Of a DNA stretch of 5,741 bases, positions 1 through 5,485 are shown in pieces; within the stretch, counting starts at the first letter, position 1, and every line of letters begins with the position of its first letter. Origin of the DNA: Micrococcaceae bacterium (GTDB lineage Bacteria > Actinomycetota > Actinomycetes > Actinomycetales > Micrococcaceae); the NCBI GenBank assembly GCA_003486025.1, contig DNHA01000016.1, positions 6,749 to 12,489 on the forward strand, in the 5' to 3' direction. The translations under genes were made by a program, and so were the position numbers. The notes beneath the pieces were generated by a model, which made no database searches, was not told the DNA's origin, and worked only from the letters and a program-made list of their open reading frames with translations.

Positions 1-695
1 AGAGTAAACTCGCCATCCACATCAAGCTTGACCGTGATGGTCCGGCGGGCGGTGTTCTCAACATCCCGGCTCAGGGTGTACTGGCGTACCTGGCGCAGGC
101 CATCGGCCATCGGCATGCGAACCGAAACGAACTGTCCTGCCTTGGCGGTCGAAGCGACAATATCATCGGCTGGTTCGAAGCTGAAGGTGACCGAGTTATT
201 GGCCTCATCGGTACGCTCGGCGAGCTTCCACTGGCTGTAGACAACGTCGTTTGGCTGCTGTGAGTAGAGGCCCTTTTCGATCTTGATCAATGCGTGAGCC
301 ATCAGCCAGTAGACCTCGCTCCAGGCATCTGCGATCTCTTGGGTCAGCGCATCGCCTAGGTCCTCGGCGATGGCGGCGAAGAGGTGCTCGTACACGATGG
401 GGTACTGCTCTTCGACGACACCTAGGGAGGTGTGCTTGTGGGCAATGCGAGCCAGCATCGTTTCCGGCAAAGTCTCTGGGGAATTGATCAGGTGGGTGGC
501 GAACACTGCGATGGAGCCGGCCAGAGCTTGCTGCTGGGTTCCGTTTTTCTGGTTCGAACGGGAGAAGATTCCGTCGAGCAGCTGCGGGTGGGCGGCAAAG
601 AGGCGGTCGTAGAAGTTGGGGGTAATGCTGGAGATGCGAGCACCAATGATCGGCAGTGTCGCTTCGATGACTGGGCGGGACTGGGTTGAAAGCAT
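1..695 (-). CDS. hmp: Flavohemoprotein (nitric oxide dioxygenase), 5' part; 3' end lies beyond the left window edge
   Basis: Translating the minus strand from the ATG at 695 gives 231 uninterrupted residues, running off the window. The family is normally near 400 residues, so the globin domain and the start of the reductase are present. Residues 1-145 are a flavohemoglobin-type globin. Aligned by eye to E. coli Hmp, the key residues are all there: distal Tyr29 (FYDR), Gln54 (SNQKNGTQ), proximal haem ligand His88 (IAHKHTS), Tyr98 and Glu140. Residues about 153-231 begin the ferredoxin-reductase-like FAD domain, with the flavin-binding RQYTLS at 204-209. The NAD-binding domain is off the edge. 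The family oxidises NO to nitrate in the cytoplasm using O2 and NAD(P)H. The start is supported by a GAGGAG Shine-Dalgarno at 701-706, five bases upstream. An NsrR-like regulator lies directly upstream and a palindromic operator sits in the gap, which points to NO-induced expression. Function is very secure; whether the missing 3' part is intact cannot be seen. Confidence 0.96.
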   Translation of the reverse strand, partial: MLSTQSRPVIEATLPIIGARISSITPNFYDRLFAAHPQLLDGIFSRSNQKNGTQQQALAGSIAVFATHLINSPETLPETMLARIAHKHTSLGVVEEQYPIVYEHLFAAIAEDLGDALTQEIADAWSEVYWLMAHALIKIEKGLYSQQPNDVVYSQWKLAERTDEANNSVTFSFEPADDIVASTAKAGQFVSVRMPMADGLRQVRQYTLSRDVENTARRTITVKLDVDGEFT

Positions 696-700
696 CTTGT

Positions 701-706
701 CTCCTC
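701..706 (-). promoter_or_regulatory. Shine-Dalgarno sequence of hmp
   Basis: The minus strand reads GAGGAG, then the five-base spacer ACAAG, then ATG. It is the strongest ribosome binding site in the window and fixes the hmp start at 695. Confidence 0.85.
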
Positions 707-719
707 AGAGGGTGAATGT

Positions 720-742
720 ATCTTGTATTTGAAATGCAAGAT
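720..742. promoter_or_regulatory. Probable NsrR operator upstream of hmp (23-bp inverted repeat, 11-1-11)
   Basis: On the plus strand the left arm ATCTTGTATTT (720-730) and the right arm AAATGCAAGAT (732-742) are reverse complements at 10 of 11 positions around a single central G at 731. An 11-1-11 dyad with (T/C)ATTT-N-AAAT(G/A) in the middle is the architecture known for NsrR sites. It lies 25 bases upstream of the hmp start and overlaps the likely -10 element by two bases, so a bound repressor would block transcription. The outer bases differ from the E. coli NsrR half-site, as expected for a distant lineage. The assignment to this regulator rests on motif shape and the adjacent nsrR-like gene. 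Confidence 0.78.
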
Positions 743-746
743 TATG
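741..746 (-). promoter_or_regulatory. Candidate -10 element of the hmp promoter
   Basis: The minus strand reads CATAAT, five of six matches to TATAAT. Transcription would begin about seven bases downstream, near 734, inside the inverted repeat at 720-742, leaving a leader of about 40 bases that contains the GAGGAG ribosome site. TAATCT at 744-739 is an overlapping TAnnnT alternative. I see no good -35 hexamer at 16-18 bases spacing. Confidence 0.45.
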
Positions 747-753
747 AGTTAAG

Positions 754-770
754 TTCTACGCCCCGTAGAA
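754..770. repeat. Short perfect inverted repeat in the nsrR-hmp gap
   Basis: TTCTACG (754-760) and CGTAGAA (764-770) are perfect reverse complements separated by CCC. In RNA from nsrR this would be a seven-pair hairpin with a three-base loop. It lacks the uridine run expected of an intrinsic terminator on the minus strand. It occupies the -35 side of the proposed hmp promoter, and its centre (762) is 31 bp, about three helical turns, from the operator centre (731). It could be a second protein site, a weak attenuator, or chance. Confidence 0.4.
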
Positions 771-816
771 GAAGAATGCAAATTGAAGGTCCCGTTATCG
801 GAGTTTTACGCGCTGA

Positions 817-1269
817 TTACGCGTTATGACGCACAGTGGGAAAGGGTAGCAGCGTAATCGCTGGAGAGTTCTCACAAATTTCTGTGACAGTTAAAGAGTC
901 TAGTGAAGCGTAAAAAGCTTCTCTGGCGCTCTTCAATGCCGAACGCAAGCGGCATCCTGCCGAGAGCGGGCAATTGCCAACTGCGTCATGGGTTGTGCAG
1001 TCAACCACATCCTCGCGCCAGTCCAGCGAACGCAAGAGTGCACCGACTGAGTAGGCTAAACCCCGTTCGGTGATTTGCGCGCCCCCATGGCGGCCGCGAG
1101 TGACCTCCAGGAGCCCCAAAGTACGCAATTCTACGATTGCCTTGGCCACATGGTTGTAGGGGACACCGACCAGTTCGGAAATCTCGCGACTGGTCAATTG
1201 GCCGACGCCGGGTGCGCCTAGAACCATCACGGTTCGCAGGCACACATCGGCGAAAGCACTGAGTTTCAT
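817..1269 (-). CDS. nsrR: Rrf2-family transcriptional regulator, probable nitric-oxide sensor NsrR
   Basis: This is a 150-residue protein of normal Rrf2 length. Residues about 1-65 form a winged helix-turn-helix: the recognition region SREISELVGVPYNHVAKAI is at 27-45 and the wing GRHGGAQIT at 59-67, matching the family GRxGG signature. Iron-sulphur ligands typical of NsrR are visible: Asp8 in FADVCLR and the cysteines Cys91, Cys100 and Cys106 (CPLSAGCRLRSAL). Asp8 plus three cysteines is the [4Fe-4S] ligand set known for Streptomyces coelicolor NsrR. NO destroys the cluster and releases DNA. Two extra cysteines, Cys10 and Cys132, are outside this set. The first cysteine spacing is X8 rather than the X4-X5 of the well-known members. 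The gene directly precedes hmp, whose upstream gap carries a matching palindrome. No good Shine-Dalgarno precedes the ATG; TAGACT lies six bases upstream. IscR or RsrR-like sensors are less likely because of Asp8 and the hmp neighbour. Confidence 0.88.
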   Translation of the reverse strand: MKLSAFADVCLRTVMVLGAPGVGQLTSREISELVGVPYNHVAKAIVELRTLGLLEVTRGRHGGAQITERGLAYSVGALLRSLDWREDVVDCTTHDAVGNCPLSAGCRLRSALKSAREAFYASLDSLTVTEICENSPAITLLPFPTVRHNA

Positions 1270-1275
1270 GAACCC

Positions 1276-1281
1276 AGTCTA
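1276..1281 (-). promoter_or_regulatory. Candidate -10 element for a leaderless nsrR transcript
   Basis: The minus strand reads TAGACT followed by exactly six bases (GGGTTC) and then the nsrR ATG. The TAG of the hexamer is also the stop codon of the upstream gene. TAnnnT six to seven bases before a start codon is the usual arrangement for leaderless actinobacterial genes. No -35 hexamer is evident. There is no usable ribosome binding site, which supports either leaderless translation or coupling to the preceding gene. Confidence 0.4.
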
Positions 1282-1752
1282 CTGCTGTGCATTGGCCCAG
1301 ATAGATTCGGCGGACTCCGCCGAAGGCTCCTCGAAGGTCCAATCGCCGCCAGGCTCGGCTGGCATCGAGTACGGCTGGACGATCGCCAGCGCGGCACCGA
1401 CCTTGTGCTCCGCGACCACATGGATTGCGTCGCGGTCATCGGCTTCGAGCAATACATCCGAGGCAATTGCAATCGCTTCGAAGTGAGTTCCTTGCTCGTT
1501 CAGGACCTGTACCAGATCAGCGGCCATCGCCTCGGTATCAATGTCGGCATCCGGATCTTCAGGATTGTCCGTGGGTGGAACGGCGATCAAACGCAGTTCA
1601 GGCTCGCCATCGGCTTCTTGAGGTTCCAAAGCAATGGCGAAAGGCAAGAAGACACCCTGTTCCTCAAGCTGTTCGCGGGCCACACCAAGTGCGGTGCCCA
1701 AAACTTTGTTCAATGCGTCCTTGACGGACTCGTCGAGATCTTCGAGATTCAC
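1279..1752 (-). CDS. Acidic cytoplasmic protein of unknown function
   Basis: I do not recognise a characterised family in this 157-residue protein. It has no signal peptide or membrane segment. It is strongly acidic, about 35 Asp/Glu against six Lys/Arg. Residues 1-33 look like one or two amphipathic helices. An FLPFAIAL strand at 35-42 and LRLIAVPP at 53-60 are followed by an Asp-rich loop at 61-74 and a helix at 75-90. The best-formed block is 91-128, FEAIAIASDVLL then DAIHVVAEHKVGAALAIVQPY, which looks like the alternating strands of a small alpha/beta fold. The Pro/Glu-rich tail from 129 looks disordered. I believe similar short proteins are common in actinobacteria, but cannot name one. 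The start is GTG, with an AAGGGG Shine-Dalgarno that overlaps the pgm stop codon and sits eight bases upstream, so the gene is probably translationally coupled to pgm. Only nine bases separate it from nsrR. Confidence 0.8.
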   Translation of the reverse strand: MNLEDLDESVKDALNKVLGTALGVAREQLEEQGVFLPFAIALEPQEADGEPELRLIAVPPTDNPEDPDADIDTEAMAADLVQVLNEQGTHFEAIAIASDVLLEADDRDAIHVVAEHKVGAALAIVQPYSMPAEPGGDWTFEEPSAESAESIWANAQQ

Positions 1753-1757
1753 GGTGC

Positions 1758-1766
1758 TAACCCCTT
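1758..1766 (-). promoter_or_regulatory. Shine-Dalgarno of the acidic protein gene, overlapping the pgm stop
   Basis: On the minus strand the TAA stop of the upstream mutase runs directly into GGGG, giving AAGGGG followed by TTAGCACC and the GTG start. Overlap of stop and ribosome site implies translational coupling, and it supports the choice of GTG at 1752. Confidence 0.6.
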
Positions 1767-3189
1767 AGTTGATGATGTTTGCTTCACGCACGATTGCTAA
1801 AACCGTATCGCGAATTGGTTCGATAATCTGTGCTGTGGCGCCTTCGCCGTTAAAGCGCAGGAAAGGTTCGGTATTCGAGGGACGCAAATTGATCCACCAG
1901 CTGCCATCCTTGGCAGTGAAGGTGGTGCCATCCAAGGTCGTGACATCCACCGGCTGATCAGCAAAATGCTTCACTACCCGAGCCGTGGCCCCTGCTTTAT
2001 CTTCAACCTCGGAGTTAATTTCACCGGTAGCTACATACGGCTCAAATTCTCGGCCCAATTCCGACAACGGAAGATCCTGTCCCCCAAGCGCGGCGAGCAC
2101 ATGCATCGCGGCAAGCATGCCGGTATCCGCATTGTAAAAATCCCGGAAATAATAGTGTGCCGAATGCTCACCACCGAACACCGCGCCCTGGACAGCCATT
2201 TCAGCCTTGATAAATGAGTGGCCAACACGGGTCATCACCGCCACGCCACCAGACTTCTCAACAAATTCAGGCACTGCCTTGGACGTGATCAAGTTGTGGA
2301 TGATCACCGGATGTTCCTCGCCTTCGGCCTGCACCCGAGCGATCTCACGCACCGCAACCAACGCGGTAATCGCACTTGGCGATAACGGCAAACCACGCTC
2401 ATCGATCACGAAACAACGATCCGCGTCCCCATCAAAAGCCAGACCCAGGTCTGCCCCATGAGCCAGTACCGCGGCCTGCAAATCTTTGAGATTTTCCGGT
2501 TCCAGCGGATTCGCCGGGTGATTCGGGAAGGTGCCGTCAAGTTCAAAATACAACGGCACAATTTCCAGCGGCAATCCGGGTAGAACAGTATCGCCAAGCA
2601 CCGCAGGAGTAGTCAATCCACCCATGCCGTTGCCCGCATCCACCACGAGCTTCAGCGGACGAATCGCGGACAAATCGACTAATTCACGCAGGTAGGCTGC
2701 ATAATCTGCCAAGACGTCGCGCTCGCTGATGCGCCCTTGCTCGCCGTCGCCTGATACTGGCAAACCCTCATCGAGGTACTGCTGAGCCAAGTCGCGAATA
2801 TCAAATAGCCCGGTGTCCGAAGAGACCGGGCGGGCGCCGGCCTTAGACATCTTAATGCCGTTGTACTGGGCCGGGTTGTGGCTGGCAGTAAACACCACCC
2901 CGGCCGCATTGTGCTTGCCAGAAGCAAAATAAAGTTCGTCGGTGGAAATTAGTCCTAGCATCACCACATTCGCGCCACGGTAGGTAGCGCCGCGGGCAAA
3001 GGCCTGTGCGAAGGTCGTGCTGGTGGGGCGCATATCGCCACCAACTAGAACGTCCTTCCCGGCCAGGGACAACACGTCGACAAAAGCGGCGCCAATGGCC
3101 TCGACTGCTTCGGCGTTGATGCTTTCGCCAACTACGCCACGCACGTCATAGGCCTTGAAACTCTGGTTCAGGTCAATTTCTTCACTCAC
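1765..3189 (-). CDS. manB: Phosphomannomutase/phosphoglucomutase (alpha-D-phosphohexomutase family)
   Basis: This 474-residue enzyme interconverts hexose 6-phosphate and hexose 1-phosphate in the cytoplasm, feeding GDP-mannose or UDP-glucose synthesis for glycans, glycolipids and storage sugars. All four family motifs are present in order. The N-terminal FKAYDVRG is at 11-18. The phosphoserine loop TASHNP at 101-106 has catalytic Ser103. The Mg2+ loop DGDADR at 253-258 carries Asp253, Asp255 and Asp257. The sugar-specificity loop GEHSAH is at 340-345, and the phosphate-binding loop RPSNTE at 436-441. Length matches PMM/PGM rather than the shorter phosphoglucosamine mutase, whose serine loop also differs. 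The exact sugar preference cannot be read from sequence, so the symbol is the customary one, not proof of specificity. I chose GTG at 3189 because it places FKAYDVRG ten residues from the start, as usual. The open frame upstream continues to 3354 but is unlike the family and overlaps the divergent helicase. No Shine-Dalgarno is visible; TAGTCT lies seven bases upstream. It heads the left gene block. Confidence 0.93.
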   Translation of the reverse strand: MSEEIDLNQSFKAYDVRGVVGESINAEAVEAIGAAFVDVLSLAGKDVLVGGDMRPTSTTFAQAFARGATYRGANVVMLGLISTDELYFASGKHNAAGVVFTASHNPAQYNGIKMSKAGARPVSSDTGLFDIRDLAQQYLDEGLPVSGDGEQGRISERDVLADYAAYLRELVDLSAIRPLKLVVDAGNGMGGLTTPAVLGDTVLPGLPLEIVPLYFELDGTFPNHPANPLEPENLKDLQAAVLAHGADLGLAFDGDADRCFVIDERGLPLSPSAITALVAVREIARVQAEGEEHPVIIHNLITSKAVPEFVEKSGGVAVMTRVGHSFIKAEMAVQGAVFGGEHSAHYYFRDFYNADTGMLAAMHVLAALGGQDLPLSELGREFEPYVATGEINSEVEDKAGATARVVKHFADQPVDVTTLDGTTFTAKDGSWWINLRPSNTEPFLRFNGEGATAQIIEPIRDTVLAIVREANIIN

Positions 3190-3328
3190 AGCATTCAGAC
3201 TACCGGTTTGCTGCTGCGAGATGGTGGCGAATGGCCAGTTAGTACATGGGAAATGGCTTACACTCGACCGCGGTTGTCCCCAATGCGTGCCGTGACGCAA
3301 ACCAAATGTCGGCCGATGCTGAAATACT
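3190..3328. promoter_or_regulatory. Divergent intergenic region between manB and rqlH
   Basis: These 139 bases separate two divergent start codons and must hold promoters for both blocks. The best manB candidate is the TAGTCT described separately. On the helicase side, TACTAT at 3325-3330 is the only TAnnnT hexamer close to the start. It overlaps the first ATG and would only serve the second ATG at 3335, at a rather short four-base distance. I find no TTGACA-like -35 at proper spacing, no LexA-type GAAC-N4-GTTC box, no PafBC-type TTGTC/TAnnnT pair, and no terminator. Confidence 0.55.
3197..3202 (-). promoter_or_regulatory. Candidate -10 element for a leaderless manB transcript
   Basis: The minus strand reads TAGTCT, then seven bases (GAATGCT), then the GTG start of manB. 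This is the spacing at which transcription would begin on the start codon itself. The absence of any Shine-Dalgarno before the GTG agrees with this. No -35 hexamer is recognisable. Confidence 0.42.
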
Positions 3329-5455
3329 ATGAGCATGGAAGCCAACGAGCACAATGATCTGAAGAATCTCGCGCTGCAGAAATTGCGTGCCCTGGTTCAG
3401 CACCCAGAGGCGCAGTTTCACGACGGCCAGTTTGAAGCGATTAGTGCGCTGGTCCAGGAACGCCGCCGGGCGCTGGTGGTGCAACGTACCGGCTGGGGCA
3501 AATCAGCGGTGTACTTCATTTCGTCGTTGCTGCTCCGTCAGCAGGGGTATGGGCCGACCCTCATTGTGTCTCCGTTGCTAGCTCTGATGCGTGACCAGGT
3601 GGCCGCGGCAGAACGTGCCGGGGTGCGGGCAGCCGCCATCAACTCTGCCAACGTACTTGAATGGCGCGAAATCCTTGCAAAGCTGGAACGCGATGAAATT
3701 GACGTATTGCTGGTTTCTCCAGAAAGACTGAACAATCCCTCTTTCCGTGAGCATCAACTTCCAATGCTGATGAAACGTCTGGGACTGCTGGTGATCGATG
3801 AAGCGCATTGCATCTCCGATTGGGGCCACGATTTCCGCCCCGACTACCGGCGTATCCGCGATTTGATAAATCGTTTGCCGCAGGGGCTACCTGTACTGGC
3901 TACCACCGCAACTGCGAACACACGCGTAGTGCAAGACGTCGCCGAGCAGCTCTCTGGCGGAACGCAAGAAGTTTTCACCTTGCGTGGCACACTGGCCCGA
4001 GATTCATTGCGGCTAGGGGTACTGCGCCTGCCCTCGCCACGTATGCAATTGGCTTGGTTGCTGAGCCATATCAATGATTTCCATGGTTCGGGCATTATTT
4101 ACACTTTGACCGTCTCGGCGGCGGAAGATATCGCACGGTTGCTACGCGATGCCGGGCATCCGGTCGCGGCCTATACCGGACGAACCGACCTGGAAGAACG
4201 CGAAAAGCTGGAACAAGCGCTGAAAGCCAATGAAGTGAAAGCCTTGATTGCTACTAGTGCGTTAGGGATGGGGTTTGATAAGCCAGATCTGGGATTTGTT
4301 ATCCATGTCGGGGCACCCAGTTCACCGGTGGCCTACTACCAGCAAGTGGGCCGTGCAGGTCGTGGAAGTATCGACGCCGACGTTCTGCTGCTGCCAGGAC
4401 AAGATGATTCCGAAATCTGGGAGTACTTCGCCACCAGTTCCATGCCGGATCAGCAACGCGCGAATCAAGTACTGGAGGCACTGGGGCAAACCGATGGTGC
4501 AATGAGCGTTCCAGCACTTGAAAGTGCCGTCAACCTTCGCAGGTCGCCGTTAGAACTGCTGCTGAAGGTCTTGGCCGTTGATGGGGCGGTGGAACGCGTA
4601 GCCGGAGGTTGGATGCGCACCGACATGCCTTGGGCCTACGATGCAGAACGCTACAAGCGTGTGGCGCAGAGTCGGGTGCATGAACAGACGCTGATGATCG
4701 ATTATGAGAACACTCGTGGCTGCCGCATGGAATTCCTTACGAAAGCATTGGATGACCCGAAGTCGGCACCCTGCGGACGCTGCGACAATTGCGCTGGAAC
4801 GTGGTTCGATGACCACATTCCAGACGAGTCAAAAGACAACGCCCAAGCCGCTCTGGTTCGGGCCGGTGTCCAGATTGAACCTCGCAAGCTCTATCCGTCG
4901 GGACTGCAGCGCTTAGGCCATTCACTCAAGGGGAAAATCCCGGTGGATGAGCAATTATCCACCGGCCGCGCGTTGGCGCGTCTGACTGATTTGGGGTGGG
5001 GCAACAGGCTGCGCCAACTATTCGGTGACCCGGTGGATAAGCCGGTTGACCCCGCGATGCTTGAAGCCTGCACGAAGGTACTGGCCGAATGGAACTGGGA
5101 GCAACGACCGGTAGCAGTACTGGCAATGCCTTCGACCAAGCGCCCACAGCTGATTACTTCGCTGGCACAGGGACTGGCACAGATTGGTCAGCTGCGCTAT
5201 TTGGGCCAACTTGAGTACCGTGGGGCTCCTCCGCAGGGTGGTCCTGGCGGCAACTCTGCCTTCCGTATCGCCGCGGTGGCTGATGCTTTTGAAATCCCTG
5301 CACAAATCGATCAAATGCTGGCTACAGCACCGGGACCGGTGATGCTCGTTGACGATTTGGCTGACTCGCGTTGGTCCTTGGCCATGGCCGGTCGGGCAGT
5401 ACGGATTGCTGGGGCACCGGGTGTTTTGCCTTTCACTCTAGGCATAGCAGGATAA
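3329..5455 (+). CDS. rqlH: RecQ-like ATP-dependent DNA helicase of the RqlH clade, with C-terminal phosphoribosyltransferase-like (ComF-like) domain
   Basis: The protein has 708 residues. Residues about 28-346 are a RecQ-type motor. They show a Q-motif region (F30, Q34), Walker A TGWGKS at 54-59, Ia at 80-91, DEAH at 157-160, and the RecQ aromatic loop CISDWGHDFRPDY at 161-173. Motif III TTATA is at 192-196, motif V around ATSALGMGFDKPD at 308-320, and arginine-finger motif VI QVGRAGRG at 339-346. A linker leads to a zinc site, Cys465, Cys482, Cys485 and Cys488 (CGRCDNC). There is no HRDC domain. Instead residues about 560-708 resemble a ComF-type phosphoribosyltransferase, with MPSTKRPQL near 604-612 and VMLVDDLADS at 671-680. 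This matches Mycobacterium smegmatis RqlH, a 691-residue 3'-to-5' translocase and duplex-unwinding helicase that lacks HRDC. A role in DNA repair or recombination is therefore inferred. Walker A has Trp56 where RecQ usually has Gly. The start may be ATG 3329 or, two codons later, ATG 3335; neither has a Shine-Dalgarno sequence. Confidence 0.93.
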   Translation: MSMEANEHNDLKNLALQKLRALVQHPEAQFHDGQFEAISALVQERRRALVVQRTGWGKSAVYFISSLLLRQQGYGPTLIVSPLLALMRDQVAAAERAGVRAAAINSANVLEWREILAKLERDEIDVLLVSPERLNNPSFREHQLPMLMKRLGLLVIDEAHCISDWGHDFRPDYRRIRDLINRLPQGLPVLATTATANTRVVQDVAEQLSGGTQEVFTLRGTLARDSLRLGVLRLPSPRMQLAWLLSHINDFHGSGIIYTLTVSAAEDIARLLRDAGHPVAAYTGRTDLEEREKLEQALKANEVKALIATSALGMGFDKPDLGFVIHVGAPSSPVAYYQQVGRAGRGSIDADVLLLPGQDDSEIWEYFATSSMPDQQRANQVLEALGQTDGAMSVPALESAVNLRRSPLELLLKVLAVDGAVERVAGGWMRTDMPWAYDAERYKRVAQSRVHEQTLMIDYENTRGCRMEFLTKALDDPKSAPCGRCDNCAGTWFDDHIPDESKDNAQAALVRAGVQIEPRKLYPSGLQRLGHSLKGKIPVDEQLSTGRALARLTDLGWGNRLRQLFGDPVDKPVDPAMLEACTKVLAEWNWEQRPVAVLAMPSTKRPQLITSLAQGLAQIGQLRYLGQLEYRGAPPQGGPGGNSAFRIAAVADAFEIPAQIDQMLATAPGPVMLVDDLADSRWSLAMAGRAVRIAGAPGVLPFTLGIAG

Positions 5456-5473
5456 TCGCACAGTTAAACAAAG

Positions 5474-5479
5474 TAGTCT
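5474..5479 (+). promoter_or_regulatory. Candidate -10 element before the small membrane protein gene
   Basis: TAGTCT is followed by six bases (GGAGAT) and the ATG at 5486. The same six bases contain GGAG, but only two bases from the start, which is too close for a good ribosome site. The gene may have its own leaderless transcript, or it may be read from rqlH with a poor Shine-Dalgarno. Confidence 0.35.
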
Positions 5480-5485
5480 GGAGAT

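Noticed and set aside
28..689. Several plus-strand open frames of 65-85 codons
   Set aside because: All are antisense to hmp, whose minus-strand translation is an unmistakable flavohemoprotein throughout.
754..770. Inverted repeat considered as an intrinsic terminator of nsrR
   Set aside because: The stem is only seven pairs and is not followed by a T-run on the minus strand, so I list it as a repeat rather than a terminator.
1405..1800. A 131-codon open frame on the plus strand
   Set aside because: It lies antisense to the acidic protein gene and the mutase 3' end, has no recognisable domain, and is what a shadow frame of moderately GC-rich coding sequence looks like.
3265..3276. Near-palindrome CGACCGCGGTTG in the divergent intergenic region, considered as a LexA or other operator
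   Set aside because: Only the inner eight bases are a perfect palindrome, common in GC-rich DNA; it lacks the GAAC-N4-GTTC form of an SOS box and has no second copy.
3274..3296. TTGTCC considered as a -35 or PafBC-type DNA-damage promoter for the helicase
   Set aside because: No TAnnnT hexamer is found at the required distance, and the bases after TTGTC do not continue the known motif.
3190..3354. In-frame upstream extension of the phosphomannomutase to a TTG at 3354 (55 more residues)
   Set aside because: The added residues are unlike any phosphohexomutase N-terminus, the extension would overlap the divergent helicase gene, and FKAYDVRG is normally close to the start, which fits GTG at 3189.
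3315..3356. A 13-codon ATG-to-TGA frame overlapping the helicase start, a possible upstream ORF
   Set aside because: It has no ribosome binding site and no attenuator-like composition; a short frame of this size is expected by chance.
3329..5455. Classical RecQ (with HRDC domain) as the identity of the helicase
   Set aside because: The motor and zinc site are RecQ-like, but the C-terminus has no HRDC domain and instead carries a phosphoribosyltransferase-like segment, as in RqlH.
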